NCBI GenBank assembly: GCA_963575745.1
Contig: CAUYUJ010005022.1
Location: 10,001-64,815, forward strand
Source: Prorocentrum cordatum
Lineage: Eukaryota; Sar; Dinophyceae; Prorocentrales; Prorocentraceae
DNA length: 54,815 bases
Reading direction: 5' to 3'
In this document: piece by piece, positions 42,601 through 53,379 of the stretch
Numbering within the stretch: the first letter of the stretch is position 1
Layout of the letters: every line of letters starts with the position of its first letter
Notes under the pieces: generated by a model
Seen by the model: the letters and a program-made list of their open reading frames with translations, nothing else
Told to the model about the DNA's origin: nothing
Databases searched by the model: none
Made by a program: the position numbers and the translations under genes

Positions 42601-43460
42601 GCGAGACATCCCCGAAATTCCTACGAGCGGGACGTGAAAACAAACATTTCGCCTGAGACATCCTCTGAATTCTGGCCCCGCACGAGGCCCCCGCTCGTGA
42701 CATCCCCCAAGTTTGCAAAACCAGCGTTTCGCTCGAGACGTCCTCAACAAATTATGAAAAAACAAGCGTCTCGCTCGAGACATCCGGTCAAAATCCAAGG
42801 ACATCCTGGCAAAACAAATGAATTAGTCGAGACATCCTCAAAATTCCTGCGCGCGGGACGCGGCACGCGCGAGACATCCTTGGAATTCCTGCGAGCGGGA
42901 CACGAAAACAAGCATCTCGCCTGAAACATCCTGTGAATTCTGGCCCCCCAGGAAGCCCCTCGAGACATCCCCAAATTTTGCAAAACCAGCGTTTCCCTCG
43001 AGACATCCTCAACAAACTATGTGTAAAGAAAAAAACGTTTCGCTTGAGACATCCTGCCAAAATTTTAAGAAATCCTGACAAAACAAGCGAATGAGTCGAG
43101 ACATCCTCGAAATTCCTGCGCGCGGGACACGGTACGCGCGAGACATCCTCGGAATTCCTGCGCGCGGGGCGCTTTTCCGCGTCGCGGTCGGGGCTCCAGA
43201 CACCGTTATTTGTACAGGATTCTGCGAAAAACGCTCCGCACCCTCTTTTTTACAAGGGAAAACGGGGGTCTGCGGACCCTGTTTTTTACCGAGGACCCGA
43301 GATGGGGAGCGCACTTTCCTCGAGCGGGCACGCACGAAACGCACTTTTTCTATTGAAAAGTAGCACTTCACCTCGCTACTTGCGCACAATAGTTTCGCCG
43401 GCCCCCTTCAAGTCGAAACCGGGTGGTAAACCTACAAAAAGAGAACCCTGGGCCGACGCC
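39620..43460. repeat. Higher-order repeat of three satellite modules
   Basis: Modules recur in order: linker L (GCGAAAAACGCTCCGCACCC, AACGGGGGTCTGCGGACCC, GAGGATCCGAGATGGGG, TCCTCGAGCGGGCACG, GAACCCTGGGCCCACGCCC; starts about 39620, 41890 and 43210), S3 (TCGATCTTGATGTACCGTGC, CTGACCGAACTGATCTGGAT, CCAGAGCTAATTGACAGGGG, then GACGTGCCAAGGG subrepeats; about 39955, 40370 and 42238) and S1 (GAGACATCCT units; about 40735-41820 and 42565-43160). The L-S3-S1 period is about 1.3-2.3 kb. No gene is seen. Confidence 0.85.
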
Positions 43461-43646
43461 CTTTCCGGGAACATGCGGCTCCAATTCGGGACAATCATAT
43501 CAGATACACCCCACTGGGTGGCCCGGACACGCCAACTCGGGACAACCATGTCGGATACCCCCCTGGCTGACCTGGGCCCTCGTGGGGCCGCCTGAAGAAG
43601 GCCAAATTATAGGAACGCACGTAAAAACATACGGATTCGTGCTCCT

Positions 43647-43649
43647 TTT

Positions 43650-43734
<85 letters not shown>

Positions 43735-44853
43735 AAAAAACACCTTCGCAGCGCACGGCTCCGCCACACCACCTCGAGGCACCGCCACGAGGAAGAGGAA
43801 GCCCTGCCCGCCGCCGACCTCGAACGCGAGGCCGAGGGAGGAGGGCGCGCGCCGCGGCCGCCCGCGCCAAGGACGGGGCCCGCCGCCGCCGCGAGCCAGC
43901 GAGGCCGCCGAGCGCCATGGGCGCGGCAGCCACCTCGGCACGCCCCACCGCCGAAGGGTAGGGCGGAGCGGGGCCTAGACCCCCCGAAGGGGCGGCTCCC
44001 CCGCTAGCGGGGCCCGCGTCCCCGCCTGCGCCCGGCCCCGGAGCCCCCAGCAGCCGCTCCAGAGTGGCGCGCCGCCTCGACGAGCGCGCGCCCCTCCTCC
44101 GTGGCCGTGGTCCGCTCCGCTTCGGACTCGAGGGCGCCGATCATCGCCAGCAGCTTCGCGCGGCCAGCGGGCAGGCGCTCCGCGCGGAGCCCCAGGCGCT
44201 GGAAGGCCGAGAGCAGGCGGGCCTTGAGCTCCGCCACCGACACCTCGGCACCGTCAGCCCCAGCGCCAGCCGCGGGCGCCGCGACGATCGCCACCGTGGC
44301 GGCCCGACGAACGTCGTCCGCCCACTCGTCGTCGTCCAGGTCGGACGCACATGCGGCAGCCTCCGCCCCCAAGCCAGGCCAAGGGCCCGCACCTGCGGCA
44401 GCGGCAGCGTCGCCAGCGTCCGCGCCACGAAAACGTCGATGTCCATGACCTCGCCAGCGGCAGCGGCGGGAGCGGGAGCACCCGCCGCCTTCCGCGCAGC
44501 GCGGCGCGCACGGCGCCGCCGACGCCGCGCGGCACCAGCCGCGGGGTCGGCGCCGCCTGCAGCGCCAGGAGGTCCGTCAGCAGGAAGCTCGCCAGCGGCG
44601 GGGTCGCGGGCGGCGGCCGCAGGCGTCTCGGAGCACCCGAAGAGTGCTGCCGAGACCGCCGAGCGTGCCACCGCCGCGACAGTGCGCCGCGGCGCATTCG
44701 CAGCGACCGCCCCGCGCACAGCCGCCTCGACGAGGGCGGCCGCCAGCGCGGGGGCGGGAGCCCGGGAGCCCCTCTAGCCCGCCGCGCAGCGGCCATCGCA
44801 GGGACGGCGGGCCGCGCTCCAGGCATGCGAACGCTTGAGCCAAATGGCTACGG
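43647..44853 (-). pseudogene. Retroposed trans-spliced mRNA (unknown Ala-rich protein)
   Basis: A GC-rich 1.2-kb segment differs sharply from the surrounding satellites and begins, on the minus strand, exactly with a spliced-leader relic at 44853. A 16-bp direct repeat, ACGGATTCGTGCTCCT, flanks it (43631-43646 and 44854-44869). The first ATG is 7 nt after the leader. Protein-like sequence is split over frames: one gives MDIDVFVARTLATLPLPQVR, and after a one-base shift in a G run another gives DLDDDEWADDVRRAATVAIV and AELKARLLSAFQRLGLRAER to a stop at 44004. I recognise no family. Odd point: the 3' end carries a long T run and then (TA)n on this strand, not poly(A). A retropseudogene is the best explanation, though the flanking repeat may partly reflect a local tandem repeat. 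Confidence 0.6.
43653..43741. repeat. (TA)n followed by an A run
   Basis: About 35 bases of TA repeats (43653-43687), then about 50 A with one G, ending where the retroposed segment starts. Confidence 0.95.
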
Positions 44854-44854
44854 A
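44834..44854 (-). other. Relic dinoflagellate spliced leader
   Basis: The minus strand reads TCCGTAGCC, ATTTGG, CTCAAG. This is the conserved 22-nt dinoflagellate leader with one T missing from its T4 run. The intact leader ends with AAG just before the accepted exon, as here. There is no SL RNA gene context downstream, so this is a copied leader, not an SL gene. Confidence 0.85.
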
Positions 44855-44984
44855 CGGATTCGTGCTCCTGGAAAGGGCCAATCTATGGGAACACACGGAA
44901 AACCACACTTACTCGTGTCCCTTACCCAAATGTGTCCCGCACCCTGTGTTTCATCGACCGGAATTTAAACATGATCGACCCACG

Positions 44985-47130
44985 AACTCGGAAAGGAATA
45001 TAGAAATGCAAGGCATGGCAACGTTGCAGAGGCACCTGATTGGACGACGGGCAAACGCAATGCTGAGCGTATCGATATTGATGTACTGTGCCGAGGGCTG
45101 TGCTGTGCAGCGCCGTGCTGAATTGCGATGTGCCATGCCGCGACTGTGCTCTATCGCGTTGTGGATCGAGTCCTCCTTTGCATCCGAGTTCTGACCGAAC
45201 TGATCTGGATCTTAAGCTCGAGCTGCCTGAGCACATAGTAGCTGCCCCAGAGCTAATTGACAGGGGAACATGCCAGGAGGACGCGCCGCTGAACGTCCCA
45301 AGGGACGCACCAGGCGACGTGCCAGGGGACGTGCCACGGGCACGCACTGCAGGACGTGCCAAGGGGACGCGCTACGAAACGTGCCAATGGACGTGCCACG
45401 GGACGTGCCAAGGGACGCGCCGCGCGACGAGCCAGGGGGACGCGCCACGGGACGCGCTACGGAACGTGCCAAGGAACGTGCCAAGTTGCATTGCTGAGTG
45501 TATCGATATTGATGTACCGTGCCGAGGGATGTGCTGTGCTGCGCCGTGCTTAACTGCGATGTGCCATGCCGCGATTGTGCTCTATAGCGCTGCGGATCGA
45601 GTCCTCCTTTGCATCCGAGTCCTGACCGAACTGACCTGGATCTTAAGCTCGAGCTGTCTGAGCAGATGGTAGCTGCCCCAGAGCTAATTGACAGGAGACC
45701 ATGCCAGGAGGACGCGCCGCTGAACGTCCCAAGGGACGCGCCGGGCGACGTGCCAGGGGACGTGCCACGGGCACGCACCGCGGGACGTGCCAAGGGGACG
45801 CGCTACGAAACGTGCCAATGGACGTGCCACGGGACGTGCCAGGGGACGCGCCGCGCGACGTGCCAGGGGGACGCGCCACGGGACGCCCCAAAGAACGTGC
45901 CAAGGTGCAATGTTGAATGTATCGATCTTGATGTACGGTGCCGACGGCTGTGCTGTGCTAGGCCGTGCTGAACTGCGATGTGTCATGCCGCGAGTGTGCT
46001 CTATATAGCGTTGTGGATCGAGTCCTCTGTGCATCCGAGTCCTGATCGAACTGACCTGGATCTTAAGCTCGAGCTGCCTGAGCAGATGGTAACTGCCCCA
46101 GAACTAATCGATTAAGGGACATGCCAGGAGGACGCGCCGCGGAACGTCCCAAGGGACGCGCCAGGCGACGTGCCAAGGGACGTGCCATGGGCACATATGG
46201 GCACGCACCGCGGGACGTGCCAAGGGGACGCGCTACGGAACGTGCCATGGACGTGCCACCGCGCGACGTGCCAGGGGACTCCGCCAAGGGACGCTCCGCG
46301 GAACGTGCATGTTGCAATGCTTGTGTATCGATCTTGATGTACCGTCCGAGGACTGTGCTGGCGTGGCCGTGCTTGAACTGCGATGTGCTATGCCGCGATT
46401 GTGCTCTATGTAGCGTTGTGGATCGAGTCCGCCCTGGCATCCGAGTCCTCACCGAACTGATCTGGATCGTAAGCTCGAGCTGCCTGAGCAGATGGTAGCT
46501 GCCCCAGAACTAATCGACAGAGGGAACATGCCAGGAGGACGCGCCGCGGAACGTCCAAGGGACGCGCCAGGCGACGTGCCAGGGGTCGTGCCATGGGGAC
46601 GCACCGCGGGACGTGCCAAGAGGACGCGCTACGGAACGTGCCAATGGACGTGCCGAGGGACGTGCCAGGGTACGCGCACACGGCGACGATCGTGCCAGGG
46701 GACATCGCCGCGAGACGCGCCAAACGAACGCGCGTAGATGAAGCCTTTGAAAGTATCAATCTTGATGTACCGTGCCGAGGGCTGTGCTGTGCAGCGCCGT
46801 GCTGAATTGCGATGTGCCATGCCGCGATTGTGCTCTCTAGCGTTGTGGGTCGAGTACTCCTTCGCATCCGAGTCCTGCCCGAACTGATCTGGATCTAAAG
46901 CTCGAGCTGCCTCAGCACATAGTAGCTGCCCCATATCTAATTGACAGGGGACCGATGCCAAAGAGGAAGAGCGCCGCGGAGACGATCCCAAGGGGTCGAC
47001 GCAAACCGCGGGACGTGCCAACGGGGACGCGCTACGATATCGTGGGCCATGGACGTGCACCGCGCGACGTGCAGGGTCCCCCCCCCAATGAAAACAAATA
47101 AGGCCACCCCGCCACGGACGCTCCGCGGAA
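44985..47130. repeat. S3 satellite array (~420 bp units)
   Basis: Five units with TCGATATTGATGTACCGTGC or variants near 45067, 45500, 45918, 46325 and 46758. Each is followed by TGCCATGCCGCGATTGTGCT, TGACCGAACTGATCTGGATC, GAGCTAATTGACAGG and a run of GGGACGTGCCAAGG/GGACGCGCTACGGAACGTGC subrepeats. Arg/Gly/Pro-rich ORFs on both strands (PRDVPGDAPRDV-like) come from the subrepeats. Confidence 0.9.
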
Positions 47131-47219
47131 CGGCAGGCTAAACAATGCCAGGCTGCATCTATAGGTTAATCGACATATTGATTTTACTTCGTGTGGCCGA
47201 GGGCTGTTCTGTGCCTGGG

Positions 47220-47615
47220 CGACCTGGACACGTGAAAGCACGCGTTTCGCTCAAGACGTTCTCAGCACATCCTCATGTCAGACATCCGCCTGGGCAACCT
47301 GGACACGTGCAAACAAGCGTCTCGATCGAGACTTCCTCGACACATCCTCATGCTAGACATCCGCCTGGGCGACCTGGACACGTGAAAACAAGCCTGTGGT
47401 TCGAGACATCCTCAACAAATCCTCATGCTAGACATCTGTCTGGGCGACCTGGAGGCGTGAAACCACGCGTCTCGCTCGAGACATCCTCAAGACCTGGGCA
47501 CGTGAAAACGAGCATTTCCCTTGAGAGATTCTCTGAATTCTGGCCCCCAGGAAAGGACAATCTATAACACAAAACAGACGCTTCGCTCGAGACATCCTTC
47601 AATAGTGACATTATA
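47220..47615. repeat. ~62-bp CACGTGAAA/GAGACATCCTC repeat
   Basis: Four to five units with GGGCGACCTGGACACGTGAA, ACAAGCGTCTCGATCGAGAC and CATCCTCATGCTAGACATC. They share the GAGACATCCT word with block S1. Confidence 0.8.
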
Positions 47616-47984
47616 CTGGCGAAGCTTTCGGCGACAAAACGCCAATCAACAAATAAACGATTTCAACTAAAAATGAGTGGCGTAGCGTTGGTAGAGGCGC
47701 AACTATCTGATTGTGAAAGCATGCGAGCCCGCGCGATGCTTCATGCCCAAGTAGGCTACTCCGAGAGAGGTGCGAGCAGCACGGTTGGCACGAACGAAAT
47801 CGAAAACAAGTCGACCGCGAAGAACGACGATGCGAACACGACCAGGAAAAGCAATACAATTCGCATAGGCGAAACATTAAAACAAAACTCCGGGCAAATA
47901 GCAATGCGACGGCGGCAATCAAGGCAAGCGTAACTTCACTAACCGCTGAAGGTCGCGCAAACAAGCGCTAGGCCGAAGAAAACA
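47616..47984. other. Spacer with an 86-codon frame
   Basis: An open frame at 47673-47933 on the plus strand encodes an ordinary-looking but unrecognised Asn/Thr/Ser-containing peptide. Base composition is more balanced than in the neighbours. I do not call a gene. Confidence 0.25.
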
Positions 47985-47998
47985 CCTGATATTACCAC

Positions 47999-48340
47999 TA
48001 AAAAAGAAATAAAAAAAAATAAAAGAAACATAAATAAAAAAAAAAAAAGAAATAAACAAATATTGTAGAAAAAAAAAGAATAAACGAACAAAAAGGTATT
48101 AGAGACAAATAATACGCAGAATAAAAAAAAAAAAGAAATAAAACAAAAAAAAAATAAAAAAAAAAATTGCATATAAAAAAAATAAAGAAGAAAAAAAAAA
48201 AGATAAAAAAAGAAAAATTTAAAAAAAGAAAAAAACGGAAAAAAAAAAAAACAAAAAAAAGAGACAAAAAAAAAAAGAAAAAGAAAACAAAAGAAGAAAA
48301 CAAAATAAAAAAAAAAAAACAAATAAAAAAAACAAAATAT
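47999..48340. repeat. A-rich insertion 1 in the left arm
   Basis: About 342 bases of A runs broken by single G, T and C, lying between TATTACCAC and GAAGCCCGACC, which are adjacent in the right arm. No target duplication is visible. The Phe-rich frames on the minus strand are artefacts. Confidence 0.85.
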
Positions 48341-48711
48341 CGAAGCCCGACCTTGGAGGACAAATGGGGGCTCGTGCGATGTGGGCTCAGCACGCGACCA
48401 TGCGAGCCACTGTGGGGGGACGCGTGGATTGCGAGCAAGTGAACTGCAAAGAAAAGCGTGCATGCGGACTACTTGTTTTGAAAGGTCCGGGCGTTGCAGG
48501 TGAGATGCCAAGACGGCACCTGACGTTGGTTCCCGCGTTGTCCGTTTGAGGTGGTGACGCTTTGTCGGGATGTCTCCAGACATCCTGGGGTCCTCTGGCG
48601 CAGTGTTGGGGCCCTCTTGAGAGAATCTGGGGGCCTCCTGGTCGTGGGATGAACGCTGGTTCCCGTGTTGTCCGTTTGGCGGCGTCTCCAACCATCTTGG
48701 GGCCCTCTTGG

Positions 48712-48846
48712 GCAGTCTTGGGCAGGTCTTGCAAAAACAAGAATACAAATGGAAATAGGAGAAAAAAACAAAAAAAAAGAAATGAAGGATTAAAGAAAAT
48801 GAAATTAAAAAAGAAGAAAAAATGAGTAGAAAAAAAAATAATAAAG
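48712..48846. repeat. A-rich insertion 2 in the left arm
   Basis: Between GGGCAGTCTTGGG and GTTGGGGACGGC, which are almost adjacent in the right arm, lie about 130 bases of A-rich sequence resembling insertion 1. Confidence 0.75.
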
Positions 48847-49429
48847 GGCCACGGTTGGGGACGGCTGGGGGCTTCCCGGAGGCCTGTTCCAGGCTCGTTG
48901 GGGTCTCTTGAAAGCCTCTCGGGGTTCTCCTGGGGGCCGGTTGGGGCCTCCTGGGTCTCTTTTGGGCTGGAGAACCCAAAATGTAAGCCCCTGCCGCTTG
49001 TCTGACATGTTCCTAAGCATTCCTGAAGCTTTCGGAAGCAGTCTTGGAGGCCTCTTGGGCCGTCTCGAGAACGTGTTGGACTGGTCTGGGCGCTCTCTTG
49101 GGGCCCTCTCAGGCCGTCTTGGGGCGGTCTTCGGGACCTCTTGCGCCGTCCCGGAACGTCGCGGAGCCGAAGACGCCGAAACTCGAAAGACATTTAGAAA
49201 ACCAGCGAAAATCAATACATTTTGACACGTGGGGCTCTCTGGGAAGGCCTCTCGGAGGCCTCCCGAGCCGTCCTGGGATCGCCGAGGGCCGTCTGCACGC
49301 GATGTTTGGGGCCTCCAGGGGGCCTTGCGGGGCCTCGGGGGGGTCCTTTTGTGCGGTGAGTTTGAGATGTAGGTTCCTGCCCTTCTTCTAGAAGCTGTCT
49401 GGGGGACTTCCTGGAGCCCTCGAAAGCCG

Positions 49430-50287
49430 TCTCGGGGGGGGGGCCCGGGACCCCCTCCCGGCCACAGGGGGGGCGCCGGCGGAAACAGGCGGAAGACGGC
49501 GGAAGACGGCGGAAGACGGCCCCATTTCGGCAGACACGTTTCCGCGCGGCACGGGCGGCCCCAAGATGGTCGGCAAAATGTTCCGAGAGGGCCGCGAGTC
49601 GCCATCAGGTCGATCCAGGCCGTCCAAGATCGCGCCCGGGTGGCCCAGGGAGCTAACAGGACGCTTCGGGAGGCTTCCGAATGGCCCTCCCAGAGAGTTC
49701 CCGGTGTCAACATGTATGGGTTTTCTGTTGGTTTTTTTTGAAGTTTTCTCGGGTTTTCGCGTCTTCGGCTTGCCGACGCACCAAGACAGCCCAAGAGGGC
49801 CCTAAAACCGCCCAAAGACGGCCTCAGAGGCCCCCGAGGCGGCGGCCAGACAGTCCAAGACGCCTTCATGACGGCCCAAGAGGCCCCCGCGACGGCCTCC
49901 GAAGGCTCCAGGAATGGCCCAAAAAGACCTCCAGAGTAGAGGCAGCAAACGGCATTTCAAGCTCACAGCCCAAAAAAATCCCCCGGAGGCCCCACGCGGC
50001 CTCCAGCACGCACCAAACATCGCGCCCAGACGGTCCAGGGAGCTCCCAGCACGCCTCGGGAGGCCTCCGAGAGGCCCTCCCGGAGAGCCCCAGTGTCAAC
50101 GTGTATTGGTTTTCGCTGGGTTTTTTTTTAGTTTCTCAGATTTCCACGTTTTCGGCTTGCCGACGCTCCAAAAGAGCCCAAAAAGGCACAAAAACCACAC
50201 CAAAACGGCCAAAGAAGCCTCCAACAGAGCGCTCAGACAGCCCAACACGCTCTCAAAACGGCCCAAAACGCTTCCAAAACAGCCCCC
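49430..50287 (+). repeat. ~850-bp direct repeat, copy 1 (spacer of the inverted repeat)
   Basis: It starts with GGCGGAAGACGGCGGAAGAC, CCAAGATGGTCGGCAAAATG and GCCATCAGGTCGATCCAGGC and runs through GAGTAGAGGCAGCAAACGGC to AACGTGTATTGGTTTTCGCTG. The same order occurs at 53380-54215. Pro/Arg-rich ORFs are not genes. Confidence 0.85.
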
Positions 50288-51256
50288 GAAGGCTCCAGGA
50301 ACGCCCCCAGAAAGCTTCTAGAAAAAGGGCAGGAACCTACATCTCAAACTCACCGCACAAAAGGACCCCCCCGAGGCCCCGCAAGGCCCCCAGGAGGCCC
50401 CCAACATCGCGTCCTGTCGGCCCTCGGCGCTCCCCGGGCGCCTCGGGAGGCGTCCGAAAGGCCCTCCCAGAGAGCCCCACGTGTCAAAATGCATTGGCTT
50501 TCGTTGGTTTTACACCTGTTTTTCGGGTTTCGGCGCCCTCGGCTCCGCGACGTTCCGGGACGGCGCAAGAGGCCCCGAAGACCGCCCCAAGACGGCCTGA
50601 GAGGGCCCCAAGAGAGCGCCCAGACCAGTCCGACGCGCTCTCGAGACGGCCCCAGAGGCCTCCAAGACGGCCTCCGAAAGCTTCAGGAACGCATAAGAAA
50701 ATGTCAGAGAGGCGGCAGGGACCTAGATTTTGGGTTCTCCAGCCCAAAAAAGACCCAGGAGGCCCCAACCGGCCCCCAGGAGACCCCCGATAGGCTTTCA
50801 AGAGACCCCAACGAGCCTGGAACAGGCCTCCGGGGAACCCCTAGCCGTCCCCAACAGGGCCCCAAGACTGCCCAAGAGGGCCCCAAGATGGTTGGAGACG
50901 CCGCCAAGCGGACAACACGGAAACCAGCGTTCATCCCACGACCAGGAGGCCCCCAGATACTCTCAAGAGGGCCCCAACACTGCGCCAGAAGACCCCAGGA
51001 TGTCTGGAAACATCCCGACAAAGCCTCACCACCTCAAACGGACAACGCGGGAACCAATGTCAGGTGCCGTCTTGGCATCTCACCTGCAACGCGCGGACCT
51101 CTCAAAACTAGTGGTCCGCATGCATGTTTTTCTTTGCAATTCACTTGCTCGCAAGCCACGCGCCCCCCCATAGTGGTTCGCACGGTCACGTGCTGAGCCC
51201 ACATCGCAGGAACCCCCATTTGTCCCCCAAGGTCGGGCTTCGTGGTAATATCAGGT
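50288..51256 (-). repeat. Right arm of large inverted repeat
   Basis: Uninterrupted partner of 47985-49420, ending GTGGTAATATCAGG at 51256. Estimated by eye the arms differ by roughly one base in ten. Confidence 0.85.
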
Positions 51257-51584
51257 TAGCATGATGAATATGGTTGTTTTCCGTGTTTCCGTCGACCAAC
51301 AACCCTGACCGCCACCTTCGTTGGCATCGAGATGCCTGGCCACATCGGCCTTTTGGGTTCTCTTTGGCCCCTGGGGCCCTCTCGGGCGCTCTTAGGCGCC
51401 TTTTTGGGCGGTGTTGGGGCCTTTTCGGGCCTGCGAGATTTTTTGGGGTTCTCTTGGAGTCTGTTTGCTCCTCCCGTTCCTCCGTTCCTCCTCCTGCTCC
51501 TCCTGCGCCGTGCGCATGCGCTCCCCCTACCCCTCCTCGCCGCCCGCATTCTCCCCCCCGCCTTGCACCGGGGGCGTTGCCCGC
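51257..51584. other. Spacer, nothing recognised
   Basis: C/T-rich sequence with several CTCCTCCTGCTCC words. Its ORFs match no family. Confidence 0.4.
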
Positions 51585-51925
51585 GAGGGGCCGACGACAA
51601 AAAGACAGCAGGCGGGCCGACAAAAAACAACACGTGGACCGACAAAAAACTTGCCCGACAAAAAAATTGGCCCCGACAAAATGGGCCGACAAAAAAAACA
51701 GAAGCCCCGACAAAATGGTCCGACAAAAAAAAGCACTGGCCCGACAAAAAAACCGGTCGTCGTGACAAAATGTTCAAAAAAGTGCAGCGACCAAATTATG
51801 TTTGGCATCGGCGGCTGGGCGGATGTACTGTAAATTCACAGCTACGGCGCTTGCCCCTGCGATTTTGTCGGGCATTTTGTCGGGCACTTTGTCGGGCAGT
51901 CTGGCCGGGCATTTTGTCGAGGCGG
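51585..51925. repeat. CCGACAAAA repeats in opposing orientation
   Basis: About ten copies of GCCGACAAAAAA or GGCCCGACAAAA at 51585-51770, then four copies of the complement TTTTGTCGGGCA at 51862-51920. Unique sequence lies between them. Confidence 0.85.
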
Positions 51926-52479
51926 TCCAGTTCCGCCCCGCGCTTGCGCCGCTTTCGCTTCGCGGTAAGCATCCCCAAGGGCCGCCCACTTGCAGGGGGC
52001 GGGAAAAGGGGGGTGGGCGGGGAGGAGGACGAGGAGCAGCGGGGGCAGGATTTGATCATTCCCGCGGCATCTCCCAAGGGGAAGACGGTACGACGATGCC
52101 GACGCCGATGCCCCTCCGTTGTCGTTATTCTGTCTGGTTCCATAGGGCGGTGCTCTTTGGCACGGCTGAGCGCGGCTTGAAATTCGCGCCATAACCCGAG
52201 AGGGCCCAATGTGATCCCAGAGGCCTTTCATATCGCCGACCAACAACCCAACAGGCCCCCATGAGGTCCCTCGACACGACGCCCCACACGGATCTCAAGA
52301 CTGCCCAAGAGAGCCCCAGAGGCCCAATAGGACCCCACCACCGCCCGAGAAGGCGCTTAAGAGAGCCCCAGGAGGGCCACAAGGGCCCAGGTGAGTTCCA
52401 GATGCATGCCGATGTGAACAGGACATCTCGAGGCCAACGAGGGCGGCGGTCAGGGTTGTTGGCCGACGGAAGCATGGAA
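51926..52479. other. Unassigned spacer
   Basis: Mixed GC-rich sequence with GGCCCAAGAGAGCCCCAGAG-type words typical of the surrounding repeats. No gene is supported. Confidence 0.35.
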
Positions 52480-52940
52480 AGAAACCGCACTCGCGACGGT
52501 AAGAAGGGCCAAAGTCACGACGATTTCGCGATGCGAAAAGTTCAACACTTGACCCTTCCAATGTTCATCGCCGGCTAGATTCAAGGCTCCCAGAGACGGC
52601 CGACGTTGCTCAATGCGATCATCTGCGATGGGTCGGAAGCTCGACGCGGTCGCCCAGTGGCTCCAACAGTGCCCCAAACTGCTTGAAAACAATACGAGCG
52701 CCCGCAAAGATGCTGCAATTGGTCAATGAAGGCGCCCCCGGGGCGCCACCAGACTGCTAAGACTAAAGAGAAGATGGAATCGGCGTTCGCGCCCTCGCCT
52801 CAACAGTTTGCAGAACGCCCAGCACGCCCCGAGGGGTAGCACACATCGCCGCAGGATGGCCTGGAAGAGTCCGGAGGAGGTAGGCGCGGCCTACAACCTC
52901 CCCCTCGCGACCCTCCACCCCCCCCTCGTTCCCTCCCCCT
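52480..52940 (+). repeat. ~450-bp direct repeat, copy 1
   Basis: Shared words with 54270-54720 in the same order: ACTTGACCCTTCCAATGTTC, CAGACGGCCGACGT-like, GCGATCATCTGCG, AATACGAGCGCCCGCAAAGA, CACGCCCCGAGGGG and GAGGAGGTAGGCGCGGCCTA. A pyrimidine-rich C/T tract follows in both copies. Confidence 0.8.
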
Positions 52941-53080
52941 TCCTGCCCCCCCTCCGTCTTCTCCTCTTACCCCCCACTTCCCCAGTAATCCCCCCTCTCT
53001 CCCCTTTCATCCCCCCGCCCCCCTCGTCGTCCTCGCTCTCTTCCACTTCCCCCTGCCCCCCCTCGGTGCCCCCCCCGCGC
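52900..53080. repeat. Pyrimidine-rich CCCTCC tract
   Basis: CCCCCCTC/CCTTCC-rich sequence with almost no A or G. Its Pro/Leu/Ser frames are artefacts. A similar tract closes the window at 54670-54815. Confidence 0.9.
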
Positions 53081-53379
53081 TCGGGCGGCTCATGTTCCAC
53101 GATCGCGTCGCGCTGTGGCGCCGAGCGCCCCGTGCCACGACGGTTGCGCACCGCTTTTCCGATTGCTCCACGGAGCGCGTCTGGCGAGATTCGAATTCGC
53201 AGTGCAAGCTTGCGCCCCGCTGCGACTTCAGGATCTACCATCGCCCTCGCGCGCGCGGTCAACGCGATTCGCGCGCGTCTTGTTCGAGCGCGCACGTTGC
53301 GCTCGTGGTCGCGCTCTCACGCGGCTCTTTTGTGCGTCATTTTTTTCCCCGGCCTTGAGGGCAGGTTCCCGTTTAGTGC

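Larger units (their letters stand above)
47985..49420 (+). repeat. Left arm of large inverted repeat
   Basis: Reverse-complementary to 50288-51256 from CCTGATATTACCAC at the outer end to TTCTAGAAGCTGTCTGGGGG at the inner end. It is longer than its partner because two A-rich segments (about 342 and 130 bp) are inserted; without them the arms are both close to 970 bp. Internally it consists of loose GGCCTCCAAGACGGCC-type words, with no gene. Confidence 0.85.

Noticed and set aside
43690-43740. Poly(A) tail of the minus-strand retropseudogene
   Set aside because: The A run is on the plus strand, so in the sense of the insert it is a T run; it cannot be the usual tail.
44834-44854. Functional SL RNA gene
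   Set aside because: The leader has lost a T, and there is no GT donor directly after it nor an Sm-like site; the downstream sequence is a coding-like segment.
47673-47933. Small gene of 86 codons
   Set aside because: No recognisable family, no supporting neighbours, and a length compatible with chance.
47939-48979. Phe-rich, membrane-like ORF on the minus strand
   Set aside because: It is produced by the A-rich insertions and has no protein-like composition outside them.
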